DNA from: Alternaria dauci
Taxonomy: Eukaryota > Ascomycota > Dothideomycetes > Pleosporales > Pleosporaceae
Direction: 5' to 3'
DNA: 64,000 bases
NCBI RefSeq assembly: GCF_042100115.1
Contig: NC_091272.1
Location: 2,046,001-2,110,000, forward strand
This document shows, in pieces, positions 1 to 12,848 of this stretch. The notes beneath the pieces were generated by a model. It searched no databases. It worked only from the letters and a program-made list of their open reading frames with translations, and had not been told where the DNA came from. The translations under genes and the position numbers were made by a program. Each line of letters starts with the position of its first letter. Within the stretch, counting starts at the first letter, position 1.

Positions 1-573
1 TACTATTATATATATTATTATAGTAGAAGTAACTATATTATTATTATATTTACTAAAGGTAGTTAGCTATAGCCTAAAGTCTAACTCGTCTTTAGTAAAG
101 ATACTAAATAATTTCTAATATTAGTCTACTTTATCTTCTTAAAGGCTTTTAGTAGAATTAGGGATTAGCTATACTAAGATAGTATTATTTTCTACTATTA
201 CTATAGGGGGTTTTTCCTTAAATAGCGCTATAATAGTTAGTAAGTTAATATCTTATTTAAGCTACCTCTTTTTAATCTAAGCTAAAAGATTCTTAGCCTA
301 GAGCTATTAGCTAAGATTAAGTACTCTACTTTATAAGTTTTCTTCTATTCCTTACTAGAGTATAGATTACTTATTAAGGTATACTTAACCTTTATCTATA
401 AATACTTATAGTATAAGGTAATTATTCTTATAGTAACTAGGTTTATTATATACTTAGTAGTTTATAGCTACATTAAAGGACTATATTTAGTTCTTACCTT
501 AACTATACTAAGAGTTATAGTTTTAGTAACCTTAGGTATTAGTAGTATATAATTAGTTATTATAAGTCTAATA
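1..573. other. RIP-saturated AT-rich sequence, no gene recognised
   Basis: This stretch is dominated by TA-rich words, with almost no CA or TG. All six frames are full of stops. It is the left flank into which the F1-1 copy inserted, so it is probably one piece of an older repeat that resumes after 1553. I recognise no protein motif in it. Confidence 0.6.
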
Positions 574-590
574 ACCCTTCTATTAATACC
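574..590 (+). repeat. Target-site duplication of F1-1, left copy
   Basis: The 17-bp word acccttctRttaatacc occurs here (R = a) and again at 1537-1553 (R = g), directly flanking the truncated F1-1 copy. The single mismatch is a G/A transition as RIP would make. The length differs from the 13 bp seen at other F1 copies. Confidence 0.75.
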
Positions 591-1536
591 TACTTAATAC
601 GATTATAAGATAGGGATAAGCTAGCTAAGGACCTACTACAGCTATCTATTATAGTCCCTACTTATAACTATCTTAATATACACCTCTTACTCTATTATAA
701 GCGTGCCCCTAGCTACTATTATATTACTTAGCTTCTTAATGCGAACGTTCTACTCTATAGTAATAGATAACCTTACTTCTATATTTATCCTAGTGCTAGC
801 TAGTAAAGCGATACTACCTAGGCGAATAAGAGTTATAGTAAATAAGCTATCTATATAGAAGAGAATTTTATATTAGTCCTTAGTAGTATTATCTAATAAG
901 TTTAGAAAGGAGAGGTAGGTGTCTAGGAAGGGGCTTAAGACACTATAAGGCTTAAGATTATTATAGTTTAAGCTAATTTAATCCTTAGTGTACTAGTGCT
1001 TTACGTCTACGTTAGTATTAATATTAAGTACTATCTATAACTCTAGGAATAGCTGTTTAATACCTATAGCGCGATTATACATTATAAGGCGTATAGTATT
1101 AAAGAAGGTATTTCTCTTTAGTAGTAAGCTTTAGGATAGAGGTAAGTCTAGGTACCTAAAGTGTTCGCTTAAACCTTAGGCTAACCCGCACTAAGTGTTA
1201 AAGTAGAAGTTAAGAAATAGAAATTTAAAGAGTTACTTAAATATTTCTATAGCCTTAAGTACTATAGTTACGAGCCTAGAGGTAAGCTATAAACTACAGT
1301 TATTAACTAAAAAACTCCTCTTCTACTTTAACTCCTCTTCTCCCTAACGTCGCTATAACTATCTAGAACCGCTTAAAGTTTAGGGCTTTAGTTTTAACCT
1401 ATCTATTATTAAACTATATATAGCTATATATAGCACAAATAGGTATTTAGGAAATATACCTTTACTATAATTTATTATAGTATCTTTTAATAGTGTTATA
1501 CTTACGTCTTTTACTAGCACGTTTATTATTTAAATT
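591..1536 (+). mobile_element. F1-1: truncated, RIPed copy of the F1 element
   Basis: It aligns along its whole length with the clean F1 copy from about 33348 to 34238, with nearly all differences being C-to-T or G-to-A. The left third of the element is missing, and the right end (tttaaat) is intact and followed by the target duplication. It belongs to the subfamily with agaaccgcttaaag near 1370 and a longer spacer near 1300. It also carries a 54-bp insertion (1142-1195) absent from other copies and a small 6-bp deletion near 1231. The minus-strand frame seen in the clean copy is destroyed by stops. Confidence 0.85.
1142..1195 (+). other. 54-bp indel with intron-like signals
   Basis: Compared with the other F1 copies, 54 bp are inserted exactly between ggatagag and tgttaaag. 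Read on the + strand, the insert begins GTAAGT, has ctaac (1181-1185) 10-14 nt before its end, and ends AG. These are the 5' splice site, branch site and 3' splice site expected of a short fungal intron, although the final AAG is a weak acceptor. The length is also a multiple of three, and on the minus strand it could be 18 extra codons if its stops are RIPed Gln codons. Both readings remain open. Confidence 0.4.
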
Positions 1537-1553
1537 ACCCTTCTGTTAATACC
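1537..1553 (+). repeat. Target-site duplication of F1-1, right copy
   Basis: This is the right-hand partner of 574-590, differing by one G/A transition. It begins directly after the conserved F1 right end. Confidence 0.75.
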
Positions 1554-3589
1554 CGCCGTACTAGTAGGATTAGTACTAACCCTTTAGCTATAGCTTTTTA
1601 AGTTCCTAACTATTTATTAAGAGATTCTAGCTTATTATATTATTAACTCTATATTCTACTTCTATATAAATACCTAAGTTACTTATAAGCTCTATTTCCT
1701 AAGATATTTATTATAGCTTCCAAGGTTTAAGTTCTAGGCTAGCCTAATTAATTCTTAGGTTTAGTATTTTATTAACTAACTTATCTACTTCTATATTAGT
1801 AGGGGCCTTTCTAGGGGGTAACTAAGTTAGTTAATAGTACTAATTATCTTCTCTAATTAAGATAGATAATTTTAGGGTTTAGAAAATTTATATAAAGATA
1901 TTAGGTAGGTTATAGCTTACTATAAGTATATACTAAATAGCTATTAGCTTAGGTAGGGTAAACTCTACCTTAAGGGTAATTTCTTTAATTACCTCTAATA
2001 GGTTAAGTATATATACTTCCTCTTTTACTTTAAGGTAAGTAGTTAGGTAGTTACTAATCTTCTTATAACTAAACTCTTAGGGGCTATAAATTCTAAAGCT
2101 AAATCTCTTAAGTACTTTAGTTACTTATCTAAGTAGTAATCCCTTAACTAAATAGAAATCTTAGTATTCTTTATTAATAGTTATAGCTTTAATATAATAT
2201 TTACTATAGATTTAAAACTCTTATAAGTATTCTTTAATATTTAGATTAGACCTTACTTAATACTAAAGAAGCTAATATTTAAAGTATTTAAGTTATACTT
2301 CTTACTAGCTCTAGTTATTACTCTTAAATAACTTCTTAAGTACTTCTCTAAAGTCTTTCTAAAACTTATTTACTTAAGCTATATTATAAGTATTAGAGGC
2401 TTAGATAATAGTCTACTACTTCTACTTATAGTAGGCTAAGAGCCCATTAACTATAGCTTTATTACTAAACCTATAGTACTTAGATATATCTATAAAGCGT
2501 TCTAAGAATATAGTAATATTAGTACTATTAAAGACTAGAACTATTTTAGCTAGGTATAGTAGGAGTTACGTCGCTACTTTTAGGTCTTAGCTTCTTAGCT
2601 ATTAGAGTAAGGCTACTATTATCTAAAGGACCTTTATTATTTTATTATTAGGGGACTATACTAGTAGAATATCTAAAGAAATAGAGCTTCCTAGTATTAC
2701 TACTAGTACGCTTAGTAAATCTACTAGCGTTATTATACTATTAGCTAAGGCTTTTAGTTTCTTTATTTTAGTAGTAGAAGTAAATTAATCTATATTCTAG
2801 CTTCTAGCTAGTAGCTTAGTAATAGATTAGGTTCTTTTACTTATCTTATTCCTTACTTATTAGTTCTTACTTATCTATATAATATATATAATAAGTATAG
2901 TAAGGGCTATAATAAAGAGTGTAAGTACTATATAAAGTAGTACTTAGGTTTAACTAGTTAGTTACTTATATATCTAAGAGTCTTTTAGTAAGAGGGTAAT
3001 TACCCTATTCTTTATATATCTTAAGATACTATCTTAGTTAGCTATCTTTAGTCTATTAATCTAATTATTTATAATTAGTTTTTTCCTTATTAGTAGTACT
3101 TTATAGGGGTTATTACTATTATTCTTAGCCTTATATATTATTTAGCCTATCTATATACGCTCTATTATATTCTTTATCTATATAGCTATCTAAAGGATTA
3201 TTATCTTAGCCTATACTCTTTATATAATATACTACCTTATACGGCGTAGCTATACTCTAGTTATAACCCTAGTATTATTAGTAACTTAGAACCTCTATTA
3301 TATCTTTCTTACTTCTTAAGGGTCTTTCTATATCCCTACTTATTTATATTCTTTAGTCTTTATACTTTTTTATTACTAAATATTCTTTAGGTTACTATAT
3401 ACTATTACTATTCTCTTATTATTTCTTACTTATTCTATACTATATCTATTCTAATTTCTCTTACTATCTAAGACTTTAAGATAGAGCGTCTTATAAAGTC
3501 TTTAAATAGATTTTATACTTAGTAAACGCTTAAAGCTTTCCTAAGGTTAAAAGGTTATAAGGTTTAAGTTTTAATTAGTTACTATATAT
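1554..3589 (-). pseudogene. RIP-decayed repeat with a possible minus-strand coding remnant
   Basis: There is no intact frame here. On the minus strand between about 2900 and 1600, long stretches read as protein if TAG and TAA are taken as former CAG, CAA or TGG. One example near 2050-1950 is rich in Glu, Val, Leu and Ile. I do not recognise a family. The sequence from 1554 probably continues the unit interrupted by F1-1 at 574. The 3000-3589 part is simple TA-rich sequence with no motif I can name. Confidence 0.3.
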
Positions 3590-3797
3590 AGTAGAGTATT
3601 TTATTACTAATTCTTTATTAGGAATAGGTACTTAATATAGTAGGTAAGTATAGAAATTTTAAAAGGAGTATATATTATAGTTATTATTCTATAGCTAAAT
3701 ACTATTTAGCCTATTTCTATAGGGCCTCTTTTTCCTATATTACCCCTAAGCCTAATAGTTCTTTAACTACTTATACTTCCCCTAGTTTCTCTACTAT
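3590..3797 (+). repeat. About 208-bp repeat shared with 62149-62360
   Basis: This stretch, beginning agtattttattactaattc and ending near tttctctactat, is repeated in the same orientation at about 62149-62360 with mostly C/T or G/A differences. It directly abuts the start of homology between the two gypsy C copies, so it could be part of an LTR or leader of an older element. I cannot find a matching copy at the 3' side of element C to prove that. Confidence 0.5.
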
Positions 3798-6700
3798 AGT
3801 AGAGATATTATATCTACTCTAAGTAACTTAGTTTTATCTATAGCTAGACCTAGGTATACTAGTTTAGTCTTTATAAGAAAGGATATTACTAAGTTCCTTA
3901 AAGACTTTAACTAATAAGCTAATAATAGAAATATCCTTAATAAGATAAAGGTTTCTATACTTCTAGACTACCTATCTAATATAGATTAAACTATCTCTTA
4001 TATCTTAAAATAGCTACCTAGTTACTTTTCTAAAAACTAGTTATAGCTCTAAATAAGTATAAAGGAGTAGTAGTAAGATAAAGATACTATAGTAATAATA
4101 GGTAAGAGATCCTACTTATAAGTATACTTATACTCTTATTTCTAAGATTAGCTAGGCCTAATAGAGTACTATACTTACTTTTCCTTAGTAGTAGATACTT
4201 ATATTAATAATAGATAGCTACTAGAGGTAGAAGTTAATATTCTTTTCTTTAAAGGATTACCTTAATTAGATAAAGAAGTAATTATATACTATATAACTAA
4301 TACTCTAATAGGTAATAACTAGTCTACGTATAATAAGGATTAGATATATATATTCTTAAAACCTTACTATAAGAAGATTAATAGTCTTAATAAGATATAT
4401 TACTAAGAGAGAGGTAATATTAATATAGAAATATAACGCATTATACTATCTAATAAGAAAGTAACCTTTACCTTAGAAAGCGTAAGGGAAGCTATATCTA
4501 AAGTAAAGAAAGTAGTAGCTATTCCTTCTACCTTAAATAATATAGATAAGGAGGTAGAGGATTTAATTAAGTCCTTAGGAGATATAAAGATTAAACTAGT
4601 TATAGTAGATATACTAATAGCCTATCTAGATACGTCTAGGTTATTAAAGAAGTTAAGTAATTATATATACTTTATTACTAAAGCTATAATAGCTAGACTT
4701 CTAAATAAAAGGAATAATAGTATTTATATTACTATAGTACTTAGAAATATAGCTCTAAACTAAGATATAGCTAACTATAGTAGTAGAGAATATTATAATA
4801 TATATAATATATATAATAAAATAAGATATTAGGTTAAGAACTATAACCTATATAATTACTTAAAGAAGATAGAGTAGATTAGCTTTAACTAGGACTTAGA
4901 TACTAAGTATAAGACTTACTACTTTAGCCCTCTATATATAAGACTTAGAGAGATCTTAGGATTAGTTCCTCTTAACTTTATTCTCTAATAGCTAAAAGCT
5001 AAAATTAGAGAATACTTTAATATTACTAATAATATCCTTAACTAGCTAGCTTTAAGCATTATTCCTAAGAAGTTTTTAGGAAGAGACTTATATCTAGCTA
5101 TAAGGTATACTAGGCTAAGAAACCCTATAGCTTTAGCTAATATTACCTCTTCTTTAGACTAGTATAAAGAGAAATATAATATATTACTTTAATTCTAGTA
5201 GTTCTAAGACTAACTATTTAACCCCTACCTACTTAATATAGACTATTAACTAAATAAGGTTAATATAGTAAATATTATCTTAGGAGGAAGAGAATCTACT
5301 CTTAGAACTCTCTCTAAAGCTAATGCTATAATATACCCTAAACCTAGGAATAGTATAAGATTATAAGATATAGATAGTATAAGAAATAGAGATATCTAGA
5401 AATAAAGAAGACTTACTAAGAATAATAGAGAATATAAGATTACTAAAGAGCTATATAAAGGTACCCCTATAGTCTCTAATAATCCTATTATAGATTCTTA
5501 GCTAATAGATACTATATATAAATACTAAGAAATATAGTAAGAAGAAAACCTATTTTCTATTATTAAGCTACCTTAGTTAATAACTATTAATAGTAATATA
5601 TCTATAGATCTAAAATAACTATAATAAAGACGTAAGAAGAAAGCTATAAAATTTATAAATACTTTACCTAAGGAAGGATTATAAGAATTACTTTATATAG
5701 ACCCTAACTATATCCTAATAGCCTTACTTAACTAGGAAGTAAGAGGTATTACTATTATAAACCTAATAGGTTAAGAAGGACTAAAAAAGTAATTATATAA
5801 TCTTTTAGATAAGGATATAGAGTTAGTTAAGGGTAGTAGAAGTATTAATATATTAAAAGTTAGGTTAGGTATAGAATCTAGGTTCTCTAGATATAACCTA
5901 GATTCTACTATATAATCTAATTAGCTAGCTTTTACCAACCTTAACCTAGCTACCTATATTCCTATATAGGAATATAACTATTATAGTATAATAATATATA
6001 GTAGTAAAAAGTATAGTACGCTTTATCTATATAATTTAGGTATATAAACTAGATAGAGAGCTACTAGAAGAAGTAATACTTAGATTAAGGAACTAAATAT
6101 ACTCCCTACTAAAGTAGTATATAGTATATACTAATAAAATAGATAAGCCTACGTATAAATAAACTTACCTAAATACTAAGTAATAATTAATAGTAACTCT
6201 ATAAAGTACTTAATTAATACTAGTACCTAGATAAATATCTTATAACTTAGTATAGCTAGAGCTATAAAAATACTATATAAACTTATATATTATAAACTTA
6301 GTAACGCGCCTTAAGGAGTTACCTTAGTAAATAGTATATATAATCCTTTTATTAGAATAGCTTTTAATATACTTATATAAATAGGTTTAGTAATAATACT
6401 TACTAACTTCTAAATAGTTACTAACGTTACTTAATTAGTAATACTAGGAGGTCCTTAGTATATATATATAAAGATAACTATTTAATATAATACTTTTAGG
6501 AGAGTTATATATAAGATACTCTTAGAAGATAGTACTAGGAATATAGTCTTTATAGTATCTAACCTAGTACTATATTACCTATTATAGATAACGCCCTATA
6601 AAGATAATAAAGATTTAGAAAATAAGTAGTAGGTATAAGTATAGGGGAAGTATACCTACCTAATAATAGGTCCTTAGGATTAGGTATAGTTAATATACTT

Positions 6701-9700
6701 ATAAATAGTAATTAATATCCTCCTAAGGTAGTAAGGGTAAAGTATCTTTATAAAGTAATATAGTCTAATCCTACTATTAGACTAAGAGAGTATAGAATAA
6801 TCTTTAGTAAATAAGATATCTAAAGTTAGATATAATAGATAAATCTAGTCTTTATAATAGCTATAGGTAAAGTAGAAGACTTAGAGGGTCTACTAGAACT
6901 TAGTTAGTATATAATTATAAGTAAGTTAAACTAAGAATATATAAACTAAAAATAATTACTTCTTATCTAAAGAAATAATAACTTATATATACTATATAAA
7001 ATAGTAGATAAGAAGGTCTAGCTAGTAGATATTCTTAGATAAGAGGTACTAATAGAATTTAGATATAAGGACTAGAAGGAGAGGGTAATTAAATATTAAC
7101 GCCTATATATTAATATTTAAAACTCTAATCTAGGTCCTTATAACTATTTATTTAAATAGCGCTACGCTATATTTCTAAGAGGAACCTAACTAATAATAGA
7201 AAGGATTACTAAGTTATATATTAGAAAATAGCTTACACTATAAAAGTATAATATAATAATTAAAATACTCTATAATTAAGAAGGTACACTATGATAGTAA
7301 TTTAAAGAGGTAGGGTAGATTTACCTAAACATCTACCTACCTTATAAAATAAGGACTATACTATATAAAGTATAGTAGATATATAGCTTTATAGTCCTAA
7401 AGGCCCTTAAACTAGAAGTAATTATAATAGTTAACGCGTAATTAAATAGGGGTATATAGGAAAGATATAATAGCTAATATTATAACCTATAGTACTTAGT
7501 CCCTAAGAAAGATAAAGGAGTATACTAGATTAGTAATATATAAAAACTTAATAGTGTTACTATAAGAGACGTAAATCTTCCTCCTACTACTAATAAGTTT
7601 TTTAAATACTTTATTAGCTATAAGATAATATTTCTTATAGACCTATTCTTTAGCTATAACTAAATTACCTTCTACCTAGATAGTTAAGATATAATAGCTT
7701 TCTAGACTCTAATTAGCCTTATTTAATCTTATACTATAGTTATAGGTACTATAAATTTAGTTACTACCTTTTAGAGAGTAATAATAAAGATCCTAAAAGA
7801 CTATTAGCTAGAGATAATACTATTTATAAATAATATTACTTCTAGGGGACTTAAAATAAACTATAAAGAAGAAGAATCTTTCCCTAAAGTATAATAGTAT
7901 ATTCTAGAATATATCTAATAACTAGATTAAGTCCTAGTAGATATTAAGTAAGTAGGAGGTATAGTAAATAAGAAGAAATATAACTTCTTTATAGAATAAT
8001 TAGAAGTAGTAGGATATAAAGTAAGTCTAGATAGCTAGCACCCTAATACTATAAAAGTTAATAAGATTTTAAACTAGCTACCTTATAAGAACTATATAAA
8101 GGTTTAATTATTTATAAGTATTTACGTATACTACTATATTTAGGTTAACTATTTTACTCTAGTAGTAAAACCCTTATTCTATCTCCTCTAAGAGGATATA
8201 GAGTTTATATAACTAAAAGAATAAGATAAGGCTATATATACCTTAAAATAGTCTATTCTTTTAGTACTAGTACTAGTTAATTTAGATTATTTAGATATCC
8301 TTACTAATAAAATATTCTTTATAATAGATACTAGCTAAGATAGAGTAGGGGTATATATTAAGTAAATTAAAGAAGATAGTAGACGTTACCTAGTCTAATC
8401 TAAAAGTACCTTATAGTTAATATAAGAATAAATAAAGTATTCTATAAAGTTAGAAAATAAGGTAGTACTATAGGCCTTAAAGAAGTTTTAAATATATCTA
8501 TATAAAGTACACTTTACTATTAAAACTAATATAGCTACTCTTATTACCTAACTTAATACATCCTCTATAGATTACCTAGGATTAGTAATAAATAGATAGA
8601 TATCTACTATTATACTTAAGGAGTTTAATATTAAGTATATCTTAGGTAAGAAAAATATAGTAGTAGATACTCTCTTTAGGTACCTAAAACTAAAGGGATA
8701 GGAGCTACTAGAAGAACCTAAAGATAATCTTAAAGAATATATTAATTATATAATTAGGAATATTAATATACCTTCTTTACTATTACTAGAAGGGAGAATA
8801 CTCTAGTAGGAGTTTACTAATATATCTAAATAGTATACTTAATTCCTATTAAGCTTAAAAATACTAAGAGATATAACTCTATAAGAGCTTTAGGTATAGA
8901 AAAAGAGAGCCCTAAACTTCTTTATCTAAGATAGAATACTATTAAAGAAAACCTTATATAATATAGCTATTAGGAGAGTTATAGATAATCCTAACTTATA
9001 ATCTACTATAGTATAGAATATTAATTAATAGATTAGATATTATAGAGTAAATATAGTATACTTAATACTTATATAATATTACTAGTAGAATAGGATATAT
9101 AACTATATTTATAGACGTTTAGTAATATACCTAGATTATTAACTAAGATTATTAAAAAGGATAGTAGATATACTTACTAATACGTATAGCTTTATAATCT
9201 AAGAAATAGTTACTATTAATATAGTTTATATACTATAATACTTTAGAAAGAAGTACTTAGTAATTATAAGGGACTATCTTAGTAGATAGCTAGAAGCTTA
9301 TATACTATTAAATAACTAGTCTAAGACTATTACTAAGTTTATTTATAAAGATATTATATATAGATAGAGTATAATAAGAAAACTTATAGTAGATAGTAGA
9401 CTAGACTTTACTAAAGTAGTTAACTATTTAGTAAAAACCTATAAGATTAACTACGTATAGTTATTAGTATATAACCTATAGGTAATAAGTAAGATTAAAA
9501 GAGGATATAAGCTTATTATAAATACTCTAGTAAAACTCCTAGGTCTATAGATTAAGAATCTTCCTATAGTACTTCTTATAGATAGAATTTTAATATAAGA
9601 ATAGACTAGCTACTCTCTATATTAGTTAGTTACTAGCTAGAACCTAGTCCTACTAATTAAACTATTACTACTAACGTAGTAGACCTTACTATTCTAATAA

Positions 9701-10740
9701 GTTAAAGATTAAGTATAGCTACTTATAATTTAAGTAATATAGTTAGATCTTAGAGATTAGTTTACTAAGGAAGCTATAACCTATACTAAATATATACGCG
9801 CGGCTAAGAAAGAATATTAGGATAATATAAAAGAAATTTACTAGGAAGATATTATACCTAGAGACCTAGTACTTCTTTAGAATTTAATATAGGAAATTAA
9901 TATATTAAGAGATTAAAAGCTTAATATAAGATAGCTAAGACTATATAGAGTATAAGAGGTAAGGCCTAACTATAGAACCTACTACCTAGAAGACCTTAAT
10001 AGTACTATTTTCCTATATACTATACTAGGAAAAAGGCTAAAACTCTTCTACTAACGTCTTAAAGATAATATTATAAAAGAAGATAGAGGTAATATAAAAC
10101 TATAGAATATAGGGTACTAAGAAAATAGTAGTATTATATTAAATATTCTAATTATTTTAGATACTAAAGAATTACTACCCTAAGACTATAGACTATTAAT
10201 ATAACTTACTATATAATAAAAGGATAGTAGGATAGTTCCTAGAGTAGTTATTACTAAACGTCTAATAAAAGAAGAATAATAGGTATATATATAAGATTAG
10301 GGAAATTCTAACTTTAGATCTAACTCTAATACCTCCTTAGTATCTAAATAAACTATAGGATAGTCTATCTTTCTAGGAAGGGGAGGGAGAGTAGCTTTTA
10401 GTAGTACTTTAACACCTCTAAGTACTCCTTTATTAATTTAGAATAATACTAATTATTTATACCCTTAAAATATAAAATCTAGGTTTATAAGCTATAACTT
10501 AGATTCTATACCCTAACTACTAGAATATATTATAGACTATACGCTATATAATAATATATTATAAATCTCTTTAGATACTAGAAAATAATAACTTAAGTGT
10601 ATTTATAATACTACCTTAGGAATAAAGAGGAAGAAAATAATAATACCTAGTCTAGATCTTTATTATATAAAGTAAAACTTCTATAACTAGCTACTAGGTA
10701 GTATCTAGATAGTAGTCCTAGTACTATAAATAAAATATAT
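3798..10740 (+). mobile_element. Ty3/gypsy retrotransposon C, RIP-inactivated
   Basis: This is a nearly complete gag-pol unit on the + strand. The order protease, reverse transcriptase, RNase H, integrase is the Ty3/gypsy (Metaviridae) order. The left limit is set by homology to the reverse fragment at 34986-38325, which ends at the equivalent of about 3798. The right limit is approximate. I could not identify a pair of LTRs, so the element may be truncated or its LTRs too decayed to see. It differs clearly from elements A and B: its RT active-site block is of the FIDDI type, and no chromodomain was seen. Confidence 0.75.
3850..10080 (+). pseudogene. Decayed gag-pol polyprotein of gypsy C
   Basis: Gag-like sequence occupies roughly 3850-5700. 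A retropepsin motif lies near 6211-6240, reading INTSTQ where the family has IDTGAQ. RT begins near 7501 with PKKDKG, followed by a block like VTIRDxNLPP (near 7555) and the active site at 7823-7840, which now reads FINNIT for FIDDIT. RNase H follows near 8310-8490, with IDTS and a LENK-like block. The integrase core keeps a first Asp near 9272 and VDSRLDF at 9389-9409 (normally VDGGPEF), but the catalytic Glu codon at 9497-9499 is AAA (Lys). Dozens of in-frame TAG/TAA codons sit where Gln or Trp is expected. There is no major frameshift, so RIP transitions alone killed it. It would have acted in reverse transcription and integration of its own RNA. Confidence 0.8.
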
Positions 10741-11200
10741 CCTTCCTTTCTTCCTTCTTTCTTCCTCTACTAAGAGTTATAAACCTAGAATCTATAGCCT
10801 TAGTAATAGGCTAACTTATAGCCCCTAATAATTAGCTATTAGTTCTAATTAAAGAAGAATATAAAGGTAGAGAACCCCTTTATAGTATACGCGCCTATAG
10901 TTATATACTATTATTTTACTTTTACTTTTACGCGCTCTTTTACCTTTACTTATATTACTACCTAGGTAATATTAGCTAAGGAAGCTATAAATATACTACT
11001 ATAAGATAGATAAAAGTAATACCCCCTAGCTTTAAGCTCCTAATCTCCTTCTTTTTCTTTTAAACTACTCTCTACACTTAACTTAATTATATATAAAATA
11101 TTTAAACTATAAGAGTAGTAGCTAGAAGTAGTATAAAAAACTTCCTATACTTAATTACTTACTAGCGTACTTAGTTCTATATACTAAAGTACCTTATATT
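10741..11200. other. AT-rich spacer with pyrimidine-rich runs
   Basis: This spacer contains cctttcttccttctttcttc near 10743 and ttttacttttacgcgctc near 10918. It holds no recognisable frame or motif. It lies between gypsy C and the decayed ORF that hosts F1-2, so it may include an undetected LTR of C. Confidence 0.4.
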
Positions 11201-12835
11201 ACTAAAGGAATAGTAATAGATAGCTCTAAAGAATAAGAATAAGAATAAGGATAAGGGTAAAGTGCTAGTAATAATACCTCCTTCCTTATAGTAAACTCTA
11301 CCTCTAATAACCCTAGGTTTATTATCTAATTTTAATAATCTTAGAGTAGGAGATATATCTAAACTACCTAATAAAGAGTAATATATTATAATATTAAACT
11401 AAGAGCTAGTATTAGCTAAGTAAGATATTCTTAATATAGCCTAATAAGCTCCTATTAGTATCTAAGACTTAGTACGTAACCTTATTAATTAACTAGAAAA
11501 TAAGACTCTATATTAGTAATATATAATACTAGATATTTAGTTCTATAATAGTTCTTAGGCCTTTAAGCTCTTCTATAATTATATACTTAAGGTAATAGTA
11601 ATATATAAGAAACTTCTAGGCCTAATAGATAAGTATAAGGGATATAAATCCTTTATAGAGTATTACCCTCTTATTAAGGAAATAACTAGTATAAAAGATA
11701 AACGTAAGACTAAAATAATTAGCGTAATTAAGACTATTAAGAAACTAGAACTAAGATTAGTTAAGAACTACCTCTATAAGTAGAAGTCCTATATAATAGG
11801 TACCTTCTAGATAATAGCTAATATAACTTTTATACTAAAATATATAAGGCTTATTAATACTATACTTTTCCTTAACTAAATTATAATAGCTAGACTCTAT
11901 ATAAAGAATCGCGCTAATAATTAATTTATTAATAGATAGGACTAGGTAATATTAAAATCTAAACTAAAGTCTATATACTAGTTTATAGTAGATAACACCT
12001 TTAATATAAACTAATATAAATTATTAGTAGATAGTAATATTAAAGAACTAAGATAAATATTTAAAGCCTATTAAATAAAGGAGGATAACTTTATCTATAA
12101 TATAAAGAAGCTTAGGCCTAATATATAATTAGAAACCTAACTACTATTTTAGATAATACTACTCCCTTACTATATATAGGTTATAGTACTTAGTTTAAGC
12201 TTAGGGTTTACTACTTATATCTAGTAATAAGAGAAGAACTTAAAGAATAAAGGACTTAAGATATATCTAAATTACTATTTAGCTATCCCTATTAATAATA
12301 AGGTTAGTTAAGTAGAAGAAGGAGTTACTAATCTAGCCTTTATAATTTAATTAGAAACTTACTCCCTTAGGGAAGTAATAAATAAAGCTAAGACCTTAGG
12401 AGTTAACGCACCTTTAGAAGTATATAAGATAGTAGAACTAGACGCTAGTAAGAAAGTAGTAGTAAAGAGGACTACTATAATTAACGCTATAGCTAAGAAA
12501 AATATCTTAATAGCTAATATTCTATTACTACTTATTCCTAGGAGGAGTTTAAGAGCTCTAAAGTTAACTTCTACTTACTAATAGAGTATAAATACTATTA
12601 ATTCTATTTTAGAAGATAATAAGTATTAAGAAGAGGACTTAGATACTTATAAATAGTAAACTTAAATCCTAGTAGACTTATCTAAGTATATAGACGTAGG
12701 GTCTATCCTACTAGTACTAATAAAGAAAGTATATAAGAAGAAAGTATCCTTTTAAAACTTAGAATAGTATATAGTTACTAAGGAATAGTACTATAAGATC
12801 TATTAGGATAGTAATAAGGTTAAGAACTATAATAA
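11200..12835 (+). pseudogene. Long decayed reading frame of unknown family, first part
   Basis: From about 11600 one frame stays readable for several hundred codons if TAG and TAA are taken as Gln. Basic and Thr-rich stretches include KDKRKTK near 11695. The frame runs up to the F1-2 insertion at 12849 and appears to resume at 14229, so the original was a large protein, possibly more than 1000 residues, interrupted by F1-2. I do not recognise the family, and no RT, transposase DDE triad or helicase motif was found. It may be a transposon protein or a repeated host-derived gene. That it is RIP-saturated implies the locus was repeated when RIP acted. Confidence 0.4.
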
Positions 12836-12848
12836 GTTATACTTTATC
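12836..12848 (+). repeat. Target-site duplication of F1-2, left copy
   Basis: gttatactttatc occurs here and again at 14216-14228, exactly flanking F1-2. The 13 bp match is perfect. Confidence 0.85.

Noticed and set aside
10741..11200. 3' LTR of gypsy C
   Set aside because: No matching 5' copy was found before gag. The 3590-3797 repeat recurs at 62149, not here.
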